From an uncultured Oscillospiraceae bacterium (GTDB taxonomy: Bacteria > Bacillota > Clostridia > Oscillospirales > Acutalibacteraceae): 11,459 nt of DNA. Below are positions 1 to 6,110 of the stretch, piece by piece. The stretch's first letter is position 1; each line of letters begins with the position of its first letter. A program made the translations under genes and the position numbers. Below the pieces are notes generated by a model. The model was given only the letters and a program-made list of their open reading frames with translations, ran no database searches and had not been told where the DNA came from. The stretch spans positions 1-11,459 of the forward strand of contig USCI01000072.1 in the NCBI GenBank assembly GCA_900553255.1, in the 5' to 3' direction.

Positions 1-749
1 TTCAGCGTCCAGCCGCCGTCCGCATTCGCGGTGATCGAACTGCCCGCGCCGATCGTCCAGCCTTCGGTCGGATTGTTTTCAGTGAAGTTGATATACGGGA
101 AGGTGACAGCGGGGTCAGACAGGGATTCCACAATTGTCCCCTTACCGTCCGTGGCATCCAAGATAGAAGAGACGTTCGTGCCGTCTTCCACATTTACTTG
201 CATGCCACCAAGCGATTCATTGAACACGATGTCGTCGATAGCGACATACCATTTGCCGTCCTGCTCCACAAAATGCAGCGTGTGCGTTTCGCTGAAATCA
301 AACGGCACATTATAAATCTCAAACGCATAAGCCGGGCTGCCGGCCCATCGCTGCACACGAATGGCGTTTTCGCCCGCCTTTTCAATAATCAGACAAATGC
401 CATTATCACCGAGAACATCCAATCCCGGCAGCGGATCCAGATCTCTGTCTGCCAGCGTGAGCGTCCACAAACCATTGGCGGAATAATCCGCTTTGAACTG
501 CACCTGCAGATCTCTCAGTGAAATATCGGTTTCATATTTGTTCTGATATTTAGCCTGCCGATCCTGATTGCAGCCCGCCTGATTAAGCGTCCAGCCATAA
601 TCCGGATTCCCGGCAATGGTGCTGCCCTCGCCGAGCGTCCACCCGGTCGTGTCGTCCGGCTTCCCGGCGTAGACCGGGATCAGCGACACAAACATGGTCA
701 GCAGCAGCGCGCAGGCCGACACAACAGCCAAAACTTTGCGCTTTGTCAT
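1..749 (-). CDS. Secreted modular surface protein, C-terminus outside window
   Basis: The frame is open from an ATG at 749 to the window edge, giving 249 visible residues and no stop, so the gene is partial. A ribosome binding site (GAAAGGAGA, plus positions 757-765) lies 7 bases from the start. Residues 1-28 form a signal peptide (MTKRK, hydrophobic core, cleavage after VYA). Residues 36-56 contain GWTLGEGSTIAGNPDYGWTL, and a second copy, GWTIGAGSSITANADGGWTL, begins at residue 230. The roughly 170 residues between them look beta-rich and resemble a concanavalin/LamG-like sandwich; FDFSETHTLHF and the following DGKWYVAIDD line up with FDFTQSHALSF and FDGYYLCFDG in the protein divergently encoded from 1229. 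I infer an alternating repeat-plus-domain architecture continuing past the edge. The ligand is unknown; a carbohydrate or adhesion role is only a guess. Confidence is high for the gene and low for the function. Confidence 0.85.
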   Translation of the reverse strand, partial: MTKRKVLAVVSACALLLTMFVSLIPVYAGKPDDTTGWTLGEGSTIAGNPDYGWTLNQAGCNQDRQAKYQNKYETDISLRDLQVQFKADYSANGLWTLTLADRDLDPLPGLDVLGDNGICLIIEKAGENAIRVQRWAGSPAYAFEIYNVPFDFSETHTLHFVEQDGKWYVAIDDIVFNESLGGMQVNVEDGTNVSSILDATDGKGTIVESLSDPAVTFPYINFTENNPTEGWTIGAGSSITANADGGWTL

Positions 750-846
750 GAAACTATCTCCTTTCAAGAACGTGAAATAATGGAAGCGGATACATACTGC
801 ATAGATATACGCCGCCAAACGGGCAAGCCCCACCCGTTGCAGTACA

Positions 847-875
847 AATGTAACAAAAACGCTTTTAAAAAACAA
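847..875 (-). promoter_or_regulatory. Candidate promoter of the leftward surface-protein gene
   Basis: On the minus strand TTGTTT (plus 870-875) is followed after exactly 17 bases by TACATT (plus 847-852). These match the sigma-A boxes at 3 of 6 and 4 of 6 positions. The start of transcription would lie near 840, giving a leader of about 90 bases. The match is modest; the main support is that an operator-like near-palindrome sits in the spacer. Confidence 0.25.
855..866. promoter_or_regulatory. LacI-family / cre-like operator
   Basis: AAAAACGCTTTT is a near-palindrome with the ACGCTTT core typical of cre sites and other LacI/GalR-family operators. It lies in the spacer of the candidate leftward promoter, where binding would block transcription. 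It lacks the outer TG/CA letters of a full cre, so a sugar-responsive LacI-type regulator is as likely as CcpA. Assignment is by motif only. Confidence 0.3.
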
Positions 876-1063
876 TGGCAAATGTTGCATTAGTAAAGGC
901 GATTCTTGCAATACCGGCCAAAATTGCGTATTTGCCAAATGTTTCCCCACTGTCGATTCACCGTTTACCGAGGTTATACTAATAATACTAAAAATAAAAG
1001 ATAAATCACATCCCCGGCAAATGCTCCGCGCAAAAATTGCATAAGTGTTTGCAAGAAACGACA

Positions 1064-1092
1064 TTGTAATCTATGGCATATCGCTATAAAAT
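1064..1092 (+). promoter_or_regulatory. Candidate sigma-A promoter of the rightward surface operon
   Basis: TTGTAA (1064-1069) and TAAAAT (1087-1092) are spaced by exactly 17 bases and match the consensus boxes at 4 and 5 of 6 positions. Transcription would start near 1099, leaving a leader of about 130 bases before the GTG start at 1229. Confidence 0.5.
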
Positions 1093-1172
1093 AAGCACGT
1101 AAGCATAGATATACTTCCCCCTGTGCTGCAGTGAAGAATCAAGCCCCTGTTTCTTTGCGGCTGCAGCTTTTT

Positions 1173-1188
1173 CTCCGCCTGCGCGGAG
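1173..1188 (+). other. Leader hairpin upstream of the membrane surface protein
   Basis: CTCCGC (1173-1178) pairs perfectly with GCGGAG (1183-1188) around a CTGC loop, preceded by a short T run. It is followed by GC-rich sequence rather than a T tract, so it is not a normal terminator. It lies 25 bases before the ribosome binding site AAGGAGGA (1213-1220). A role in mRNA stability or translation control is possible but unsupported. Confidence 0.35.
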
Positions 1189-1228
1189 GACAGGCGCGCC
1201 AACGCCACTTTTAAGGAGGAGATTTACT

Positions 1229-2143
1229 GTGAAACATATCCGCAAGGCATTCGCGGCGGCAGGTATGGCTGCAGCCATTGCCGTCGGCGGTGTAATGTCC
1301 GCTTCGGCTGCGGTGGATGACTGGTGGCCGACCCAGCCTGCTCTGCTGGCAATCGATGGCGACGATTCCGGGTATACCATTAGCAGCCCGGGCGACACCG
1401 GTGTCGGCCTGGCCAATTATCAGACGACGTTTGACATCCTGACAACCGAGATCAAATTCACCTTTGACGCCTGGTCGACCGACCCGAATGCCACCGAAAT
1501 GTGGGCATATGTGAGTTTTGCCTCCACCAGCGACCGGCCTGATATGGATGACGGCGAGATGCTGCAGCCGATGGAAACCAACGAGGCCTGCGGCCGCATT
1601 GAACTGATCCTGTGGCATAAGCCGAACAACACCTTTGTCTTGTCGCTGTGGAACGGCGGCGGCGAGGCAGCCATGATGACGCTGGATAATTTCGATTTTA
1701 CCCAGTCGCATGCACTCTCGTTTCAGGAAAAGTTCGACGGCTACTATCTCTGCTTTGACGGCGCTCCGCTCGGTGCAGTGAATTTCAATAAATTTCTCGA
1801 GCACCATACCGGTGACAACGCCGGTACGACCTACCTGCGTGTGGGCGGCCAGCAGGCCTTTTCCTTTACCAACCTGACATTCGGCGAAATCACGCCCACC
1901 ACCACGAAGCCGACCACAACCGGTGACCCGAACACCACCACCACCATCGGCCGTTTCGGCACCACGACCACCGAAGGGACGACGACCACCACCACTGCGC
2001 AGCAGTCCGAGCCCGAGGCAGACGAGGGAAATACGCTGCCGATGCCGGTTATCATCGGCATTGTGGCCGGTGTCGTGGTGGTAGCTGCCGCCGTCGTGGT
2101 TATTGTCCTTGTCGTGAAAAAGCGCCGTCCGGCGTCCAAATAA
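1229..2143 (+). CDS. Membrane-anchored surface protein with LamG-like domain and Thr-rich stalk
   Basis: The start is GTG, chosen because AAGGAGGA (1213-1220) lies 8 bases upstream and a signal peptide follows at once (KHIRK, Ala-rich core, cleavage near SASA, residue 27). The product is 304 residues. Residues about 40-220 are rich in alternating hydrophobic and aromatic residues like a concanavalin/LamG-type beta-sandwich, and FDFTQSHALSF resembles the divergently encoded protein. Residues about 221-258 are a low-complexity stalk with many Thr runs, probably extended and perhaps glycosylated. Residues 274-296 are a Val/Ala-rich membrane helix followed by KKRRPASK, so the C-terminus faces the cytoplasm. 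The sequence before the helix is LPMPV, not a real LPXTG, so retention in the membrane is more likely than sortase attachment. The solute-binding lipoprotein follows 67 bases later and is probably co-transcribed. The ligand is unknown; polysaccharide capture or sensing is an inference. Confidence 0.88.
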   Translation: MKHIRKAFAAAGMAAAIAVGGVMSASAAVDDWWPTQPALLAIDGDDSGYTISSPGDTGVGLANYQTTFDILTTEIKFTFDAWSTDPNATEMWAYVSFASTSDRPDMDDGEMLQPMETNEACGRIELILWHKPNNTFVLSLWNGGGEAAMMTLDNFDFTQSHALSFQEKFDGYYLCFDGAPLGAVNFNKFLEHHTGDNAGTTYLRVGGQQAFSFTNLTFGEITPTTTKPTTTGDPNTTTTIGRFGTTTTEGTTTTTTAQQSEPEADEGNTLPMPVIIGIVAGVVVVAAAVVVIVLVVKKRRPASK

Positions 2144-2173
2144 TACAAGTCCACGCGTTTTTTCAAAACAGCC

Positions 2174-2191
2174 GTTCCCCCGGCGGGGAAC
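2174..2191 (+). other. Intercistronic hairpin next to lipoprotein ribosome binding site
   Basis: GTTCCCC (2174-2180) pairs perfectly with GGGGAAC (2185-2191) around a CGGC loop. It sits between the two co-oriented genes, directly before the AAAGGGTGA ribosome binding region (2195-2203), and has no T tract after it. It could protect the 3' mRNA from decay, allowing unequal expression of the two genes, or modulate translation of the binding protein. Confidence 0.4.
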
Positions 2192-2210
2192 AGAAAGGGT
2201 GAAACAGATT

Positions 2211-3923
2211 ATGAAGAAGGCTTTGGCTATGCTGGCCGGTCTGACGATGGCTGTCTCCTGCCTGGCAGGCTGCAGCGGCGGCACCGACAGCTCCACGGCT
2301 GCTCCCGGCGCCACCGGCCTCGACGGGAACTCCCAGGTTCCTGCGGATCAGGTAACGCTGGAAAACAACTGCTATTCTGCAAACTTCCCGATCGCCAAGG
2401 ATACCGTCACACTGGAAATCATGGTAAAGGACTATTCCGGTCTGACCGACTATTCCAACATGGCGATTAACCAGTGGGTAAAGGACAATATGAACATTGA
2501 GCTTAAATGGATTATTGTCCCCGGCGGCTGGGAGGTCAACAACCAGGCAACGCTCGCCTATACCAGCGGCGACCTGCCGGATATTTTCATGGGTATGGCA
2601 CCGCTCGGCTACGACTTCCACTGGGAGCACATCGAAGCGGGCGATATCTGGGATCTGACCCCGTATCTTGAGAAGTACGCCCCGAACGTAATCAAGCTGT
2701 TCCAGGAAGTGCCTCAGGCGGAGTACCTCTGCAGGGGATATGACGGAAACATCTATATGCTGCCGATGGCGCGCAACTATGACAACGACACCGGCCGCTA
2801 CGCTTCCTCGCTGATTATCAATACGACCTGGCTGGACAACCTCGGCCTGGACGTGCCGACCACCACCACGGAGTTCCGCGACGTGCTGCGGCTGTTCAAG
2901 ACCGGCGATCCGAACGGCAACGGCATCGCGGATGAGATCCCGCTGGAGCTGGATTCCGACGATCACCGCGTCGGCCTGCCCAATGGTGCTTACGGTGCGT
3001 TCGGCATGCCGGTGTACTATGAGCTGACCTACGTCGACGACGACGGTATTGTGCACTACGCGCCGATCGAGGACAACTACCGCCGCTGCCTGACCTATTA
3101 CCGTGACCTGTACCGGGAAGGCCTGGTGGACCCGGATTGGTACAACCAGGATATGGCGACTGTCCGTCAGAAGGCCAACGGCCCGGTTTCGACCATCGGC
3201 GCCTTCTTCGGCGGAGCGGAAAGCCATGTCAGCCTCGAGCGCTTTGTGGATGAGTATGCCATCATCCCGCCGCTGTCCGACGATCAGGGCAACTGCACCT
3301 GGACCTGCCAGTATACCGAGTCCATCTGGCCGGAATGGTTCCTCGTAACCAAAGCCTGTGAATATCCGGAGGTTGCGGTGCGCTTCGCCGACTACTTCTA
3401 CAGCGTGGAAGGCAGCTACACGGCGCTTTACGGACCTCCCGGTGAGGATAAGCTCTGGTACGTCGGCGAAGACAACCTCGTGCATTTCACCGAGAGCGAA
3501 GACGGCCGCAGCATTGATGAGCGCGCCTATGAATACACCCCCAGTTACCCGATGCCCCATTTCCGCGGCAAGGACTTCATGGCAGCTCAGTACAAGGAAA
3601 CCGACGAAAGCAAGATGACTCTGCGGGAAAGGGTCAGTGCGCAAAACGAGCAGCGGATGCTCGAGTACTACGAGCCGGTCATGCCGACGAATCCGCTGAA
3701 CAAAACGAAATCCTCGCTTGAGGACATGCTGAACAGCAATATGATTCGCAGTGAAATCAACGATTACCAGTTTACGTGCCGTAAGGAATTCCTGCTCGGC
3801 ATCGCCAGTATCGAGAACGAGTGGGACCGCTACATTTCCAACATGAAGCGGTTCGAAGTGGACACCTATATTGAGATCATGCAGAAAAGCTACGATGCCT
3901 ATCAGGCGTGGCTCAACGGCTGA
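2211..3923 (+). CDS. Extracellular solute-binding lipoprotein, sugar ABC transporter type
   Basis: A 570-residue protein of the long LplA/YtcQ-like branch of family 1 solute-binding proteins, which capture oligosaccharides outside the membrane and pass them to CUT1-type permeases. Residues 1-21 are a lipoprotein signal with lipobox L18-A-G-C21, followed by a Ser/Thr/Gly-rich linker. DPNGNGIADE (residues 233-242) is the Asp/Asn-rich, calcium-loop-like motif common in this branch. The rest is Trp/Tyr-rich, as in sugar binders. I chose ATG 2211 because AAAGGGTGA ends 7 bases before it; an in-frame GTG at 2199 would add four residues. No permease or ATPase gene is adjacent: the gene ends at a terminator. 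It therefore probably works with a transporter encoded elsewhere, or with the upstream membrane protein in binding or sensing. Family assignment is firm; the substrate cannot be named. Confidence 0.92.
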   Translation: MKKALAMLAGLTMAVSCLAGCSGGTDSSTAAPGATGLDGNSQVPADQVTLENNCYSANFPIAKDTVTLEIMVKDYSGLTDYSNMAINQWVKDNMNIELKWIIVPGGWEVNNQATLAYTSGDLPDIFMGMAPLGYDFHWEHIEAGDIWDLTPYLEKYAPNVIKLFQEVPQAEYLCRGYDGNIYMLPMARNYDNDTGRYASSLIINTTWLDNLGLDVPTTTTEFRDVLRLFKTGDPNGNGIADEIPLELDSDDHRVGLPNGAYGAFGMPVYYELTYVDDDGIVHYAPIEDNYRRCLTYYRDLYREGLVDPDWYNQDMATVRQKANGPVSTIGAFFGGAESHVSLERFVDEYAIIPPLSDDQGNCTWTCQYTESIWPEWFLVTKACEYPEVAVRFADYFYSVEGSYTALYGPPGEDKLWYVGEDNLVHFTESEDGRSIDERAYEYTPSYPMPHFRGKDFMAAQYKETDESKMTLRERVSAQNEQRMLEYYEPVMPTNPLNKTKSSLEDMLNSNMIRSEINDYQFTCRKEFLLGIASIENEWDRYISNMKRFEVDTYIEIMQKSYDAYQAWLNG

Positions 3924-3950
3924 TCCTGACGAAAAAACTCTGCACAGCAA

Positions 3951-3988
3951 GCGCCCCGGCGGGCAAATTGTCCGCCGGGGTGCTTTTT
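3951..3988 (+). terminator. Intrinsic terminator after the solute-binding protein
   Basis: A 14-bp stem (3951-3964 with 3970-3983, including two G-T pairs), an AAATT loop, then TTTTT (3984-3988). It starts 27 bases after the stop codon and ends the surface operon before spoVAE. Confidence 0.9.
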
Positions 3989-3991
3989 CGT

Positions 3992-4019
3992 GTATCCGTG
4001 TGCAATGGTGTGCATAATC
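3992..4019 (+). promoter_or_regulatory. Candidate forespore sigma-G promoter of spoVAE
   Basis: GTATC (3992-3996), 16 bases, then CATAATC (4013-4019). The sigma-G consensus, recalled from Bacillus subtilis, is about G-H-A-T-R, 16-18 bases, C-A-T-N-H-T-A. This site matches all but the last letter of each box. spoVA genes are known sigma-G targets, and the site lies right after the upstream terminator and about 90 bases before the start. It was found by eye only. Confidence 0.35.
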
Positions 4020-4111
4020 CGCCCGAAGAGGAAAACAATAACCGCGAGACAGGCGGTGTTGTGCCGTTTTTCAGCGGCATATGCCCGTTCGGGAAAGGAA
4101 TGAGCGTTTCT

Positions 4112-4477
4112 ATGGATTGGATGATGCTGCTGAAAGCGTTTTTGGTCGGCGGCGCAATCTGCGTTGTCGGCCAACTGCTGATCGACCTGACCAAACTCAC
4201 CCCGGCGCGGATCCTGGTGCTGTTTGTCCCCCTGGGCGTCGCGCTGACCGCAGTCGGGCTGTACGAGCCGCTGGTCAAGTTCGCCGGCTCGGGAGCCGCC
4301 ACGCCGCTGACCGGTTTCGGCTATTCGCTGGCCAAGGGCGTGCAGGAGGCCGTTGCCGAAAAGGGGCTGATCGGCGCGCTGTCCGGAGGCATCACCGGCA
4401 CGGCGGCCGGCATCGCCGCAGCGATTGTTTTCAGCTTCCTGTGTGCGCTTGTGGCACATTCCGGGGATAAATCGTAA
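4112..4477 (+). CDS. spoVAE: Stage V sporulation protein AE (SpoVAE/SpoVAEb)
   Basis: A 121-residue membrane protein that is part of the SpoVA channel in the spore inner membrane, which moves dipicolinic acid into the forespore and out at germination. Family signatures are unmistakable: AFLVGGAICVVGQLLIDLTK and LTPARILVLF near the start, GLYEPLVKFAGSGAATPLTG in the middle, then GFGYSLAKGVQEA and a last hydrophobic helix. Several membrane segments cover most of the length. ATG 4112 is preferred, since GGGAAAGGA (4091-4099) ends 12 bases before it; ATG 4100 in the same frame directly abuts that site. The usual neighbours spoVAC and spoVAD are missing here: the gene stands alone between two terminators and has its own candidate promoter. 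It could be a second copy separate from a full spoVA operon, or a dispersed locus. Confidence 0.95.
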   Translation: MDWMMLLKAFLVGGAICVVGQLLIDLTKLTPARILVLFVPLGVALTAVGLYEPLVKFAGSGAATPLTGFGYSLAKGVQEAVAEKGLIGALSGGITGTAAGIAAAIVFSFLCALVAHSGDKS

Positions 4478-4516
4478 AATGAAAAGAGCGGCTGTGCAGC
4501 CGCTCTTTTCATTTTA
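4475..4516. terminator. Bidirectional terminator between spoVAE and rsmE operon
   Basis: A perfect 19-bp inverted repeat (4475-4493 with 4498-4516) around a GTGC loop, with a GC-rich inner stem and A/T-rich outer arms that serve as a U tract in both directions. It starts within the stop codon of spoVAE and also contains the stop codon of the leftward ribbon-helix-helix remnant. It should end both converging transcripts. Confidence 0.88.
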
Positions 4517-4661
4517 TGGCTATATCTTCGTCCGTCAGTTTGATTTCTCCATGTGCTTCTTCATACCGCTCAATTTCTCGTTTAATCAATGTATCAATCC
4601 TATTCGTCATAGAGCGGTTCTCCAGCTGGGCGATCTTCTGAAGCTCACTCCATATTCCCGG
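4509..4661 (-). pseudogene. Truncated ribbon-helix-helix (antitoxin/CopG-like) gene remnant
   Basis: On the minus strand, in a frame different from rsmE, an open stretch runs from just after a TGA at 4664-4662 to a TGA at 4511-4509. From 4646 it encodes ELQKIAQLENRSMTNRIDTL, then IKREIERYEEAHGEI, then a short acidic tail. This matches the two helices of a ribbon-helix-helix domain (helix A ending in E-N-R-S, then helix B), as found in antitoxins and mobilization proteins. The N-terminal beta-strand that touches DNA is absent, and upstream sequence is rsmE, so no natural start exists. An ATG at 4610 with GGAG 9 bases upstream could make only 33 residues, lacking strand and helix A. I infer a deletion or recombination scar joining the end of rsmE to a broken gene. 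Family call is by pattern only. Confidence 0.55.
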
Positions 4662-5376
4662 TCAGCGCCATCAGCGCCGCCAGCGCGGCAACCGGGGCCG
4701 TTTCGCACCGCAGGATCCGCGGACCCAGGGTGGCAAAGGCAGCTCCCATCGTCCTGAGCTGCTTCACTTCCCTGTCGTCAATGCCGCCTTCCGGTCCGAT
4801 GACCAGCGACGCCTCCCGCATACCGGCATCCGCCAGCGTGCGCAGAGAGCGGCCGCCACCCTCGTAAAAAACGATCACCGTCTGCCCCGCCATAGCCTGC
4901 ACAGCCTGCTGGAAGGGCACCGCCGTCAGCACCCGCGGCTGTATACCGCGCCCGCATTGCCCGGCGGCTTCGTCCGCAATCCGCTGCCAGCGCTCCTGCT
5001 TTTTGGCATCGTTTGCACCCAGCCGGGCGACGCTGCGGGACATTTCCACCGGCACGATGCGCTGTACCCCGAGTTCGACCGCCTTCTGCACGATCCAGTC
5101 CATCTTGTCGCCCTTGGGCAGTCCCTGATACAGCGTGACCTGCAGCGACGGTTCCGCCGTCGTCGCCCGGCACTCCTTCACCCGCAGCACCACCGCATCG
5201 CCGTCAAAGCCCTCGATCACGCAGGCATAATCGGTGCCGGCACCGTCACACAGGATCAGGCTTTCCCCTTCCCGCATGCGCAGCGCGCGGCGGATATGCA
5301 CCGCATCCTGACCGGTAACCCTCGCCGGATCTCCAGCGCACAGTCGGTCGGGAAGTTCGGCAAAAAAACGCGGCAT
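4645..5376 (-). CDS. rsmE: 16S rRNA (uracil-1498-N3)-methyltransferase RsmE
   Basis: A 243-residue SPOUT-family enzyme that methylates N3 of U1498 in 16S rRNA, in the decoding region of the 30S subunit, using S-adenosylmethionine. Family motifs appear in order: an N-terminal PUA-like part (HIRRALRMREGE, residues 27-38), QGLPKGDKMDWIVQKAVELG (84-103), RIADEAAGQCGR (132-143), the knot motif GPEGG (194-198), and LGPRILRCETA (217-227). The length is normal. The start at 5376 has an AAAGGAAG ribosome binding site upstream. It is the last intact gene of the leftward operon, 19 bases after tcdA. Adjacency to prmA is common in Firmicutes, though usually without tcdA between them. Its stop overlaps the open frame of the ribbon-helix-helix remnant. 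Confidence 0.96.
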   Translation of the reverse strand: MPRFFAELPDRLCAGDPARVTGQDAVHIRRALRMREGESLILCDGAGTDYACVIEGFDGDAVVLRVKECRATTAEPSLQVTLYQGLPKGDKMDWIVQKAVELGVQRIVPVEMSRSVARLGANDAKKQERWQRIADEAAGQCGRGIQPRVLTAVPFQQAVQAMAGQTVIVFYEGGGRSLRTLADAGMREASLVIGPEGGIDDREVKQLRTMGAAFATLGPRILRCETAPVAALAALMALTGNME

Positions 5377-5395
5377 AGCGACGTCTTCCTTTCTT

Positions 5396-6094
5396 TTAAT
5401 CTTCGGTCAGCCGGCGGACGATCTCCCCCGCCAGCAGCAGTCCCGCCGCCGACGGGACAAAGGAAATGCTCGCCGGCACCGGCCGGCCGCCGTTTTCCGG
5501 GCCGCCGGTGCGCACCGGCGGCTCATCGGAATACACCACCGTCACGCCGGTGATCCCGCGCCGCGAAAGCTCCCGGCGCATCACCCGGCACAGCGGGCAT
5601 ACGCTGGTTTTTTCGATCGGCGCCACCCTAAAATGGGCCGGATCGAGTTTGTTGCCGCAGCCCATCGCACTGATCAGCGGTATCGTCCTGTCCCGGCACT
5701 CCTGTGCCAGCGCCAGCTTGGCGCTCACCATATCGATGCAGTCCGCCACGAAATCGCAGCCGCTGAGAAAATCCTGCGGCTGATCCGGCAGATAATAGGC
5801 CGTATGGGCCTCCACTTGGCAGTCCGGGTTGATATCCCGTACCCGCCGTGCCATAACCTCCGCCTTACTCTGCCCCAGCGTGGAGTGCAGGGCAACCAGC
5901 TGGCGGTTCAGGTTGGTAAGCGAAACGGTGTCGCCGTCCACCAGCACCAGCCGCCCGACACCGGCGCGCGCGAGCGCTTCCGCCGTAAACGAGCCGACAC
6001 CGCCCAGGCCGAAAACCGCCACCGCGCTGTGCGCGAGACGGTCCACCGCCTTATTCCCGATAAGCATCGCCGTGCGGTCTCTCCAATCCTCCAC
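5396..6094 (-). CDS. tcdA: tRNA threonylcarbamoyladenosine dehydratase (TcdA/CsdL)
   Basis: A 232-residue E1-like ThiF/MoeB-family enzyme that uses ATP to cyclize t6A to ct6A at position 37 of ANN-decoding tRNAs. Visible features: the nucleotide-binding GLGGVGS (29-35), LVDGDTVSLTNLNRQ (51-65) with the acidic and Arg residues that bind ATP, VADCIDMVSAK (116-126), GCGNKLDP (145-152) and EKTSVCPLCRVMRREL (161-176), all typical of TcdA rather than of MoeB or ThiF. The start is GTG 6094: AGGGAGG (plus 6103-6109) lies exactly 8 bases upstream and the family begins with this EDWRDRT segment. An upstream ATG at 6121 overlaps the end of prmA, would add nine unrelated residues, and is less likely. It is the third gene of the operon, 16 bases after prmA. 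Confidence 0.94.
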   Translation of the reverse strand: MEDWRDRTAMLIGNKAVDRLAHSAVAVFGLGGVGSFTAEALARAGVGRLVLVDGDTVSLTNLNRQLVALHSTLGQSKAEVMARRVRDINPDCQVEAHTAYYLPDQPQDFLSGCDFVADCIDMVSAKLALAQECRDRTIPLISAMGCGNKLDPAHFRVAPIEKTSVCPLCRVMRRELSRRGITGVTVVYSDEPPVRTGGPENGGRPVPASISFVPSAAGLLLAGEIVRRLTED

Positions 6095-6110
6095 CAAACG
6101 GTCCTCCCTG

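Larger units (their letters stand above)
750..1228. other. Divergent intergenic region between two surface-protein genes
   Basis: This 479-base gap holds no convincing gene. It is much more AT-rich than the flanking coding DNA, especially 841-1100, and carries promoter-like and operator-like sequences (listed separately). TTGCA occurs four times (885, 906, 1037 and 1049), and GGCAAAT or its complement occurs three times (878, 930, 1016), which looks like a cluster of regulator sites. The last 130 bases (about 1100-1228) turn GC-rich again and form the untranslated leader of the rightward gene. Confidence 0.6.

Noticed and set aside
1889..1999. Short tandem ACC-type repeats as a CRISPR or satellite
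   Set aside because: They encode the Thr-rich protein stalk and have no repeat-spacer layout.
2036..2143. Possible sortase anchor in the stalked protein (LPMPV, hydrophobic helix, basic tail)
   Set aside because: The motif lacks the Thr-Gly of LPXTG; a plain membrane anchor explains it.
1211..2314. A 367-codon leftward frame over the membrane surface protein
   Set aside because: It lies antisense to a gene with signal peptide, stalk and membrane helix, and its translation shows no recognizable family.
2163..3950. A 595-codon open frame antisense to the solute-binding protein
   Set aside because: It is a shadow of a GC-rich gene: no domain, no ribosome binding site of note, and it covers a well-recognized lipoprotein on the other strand.
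3908..4111. An N-terminal extension of spoVAE reaching back into the lipoprotein gene
   Set aside because: It would run through a strong terminator; family alignment and the GGGAAAGGA site support a start at 4112 or 4100.
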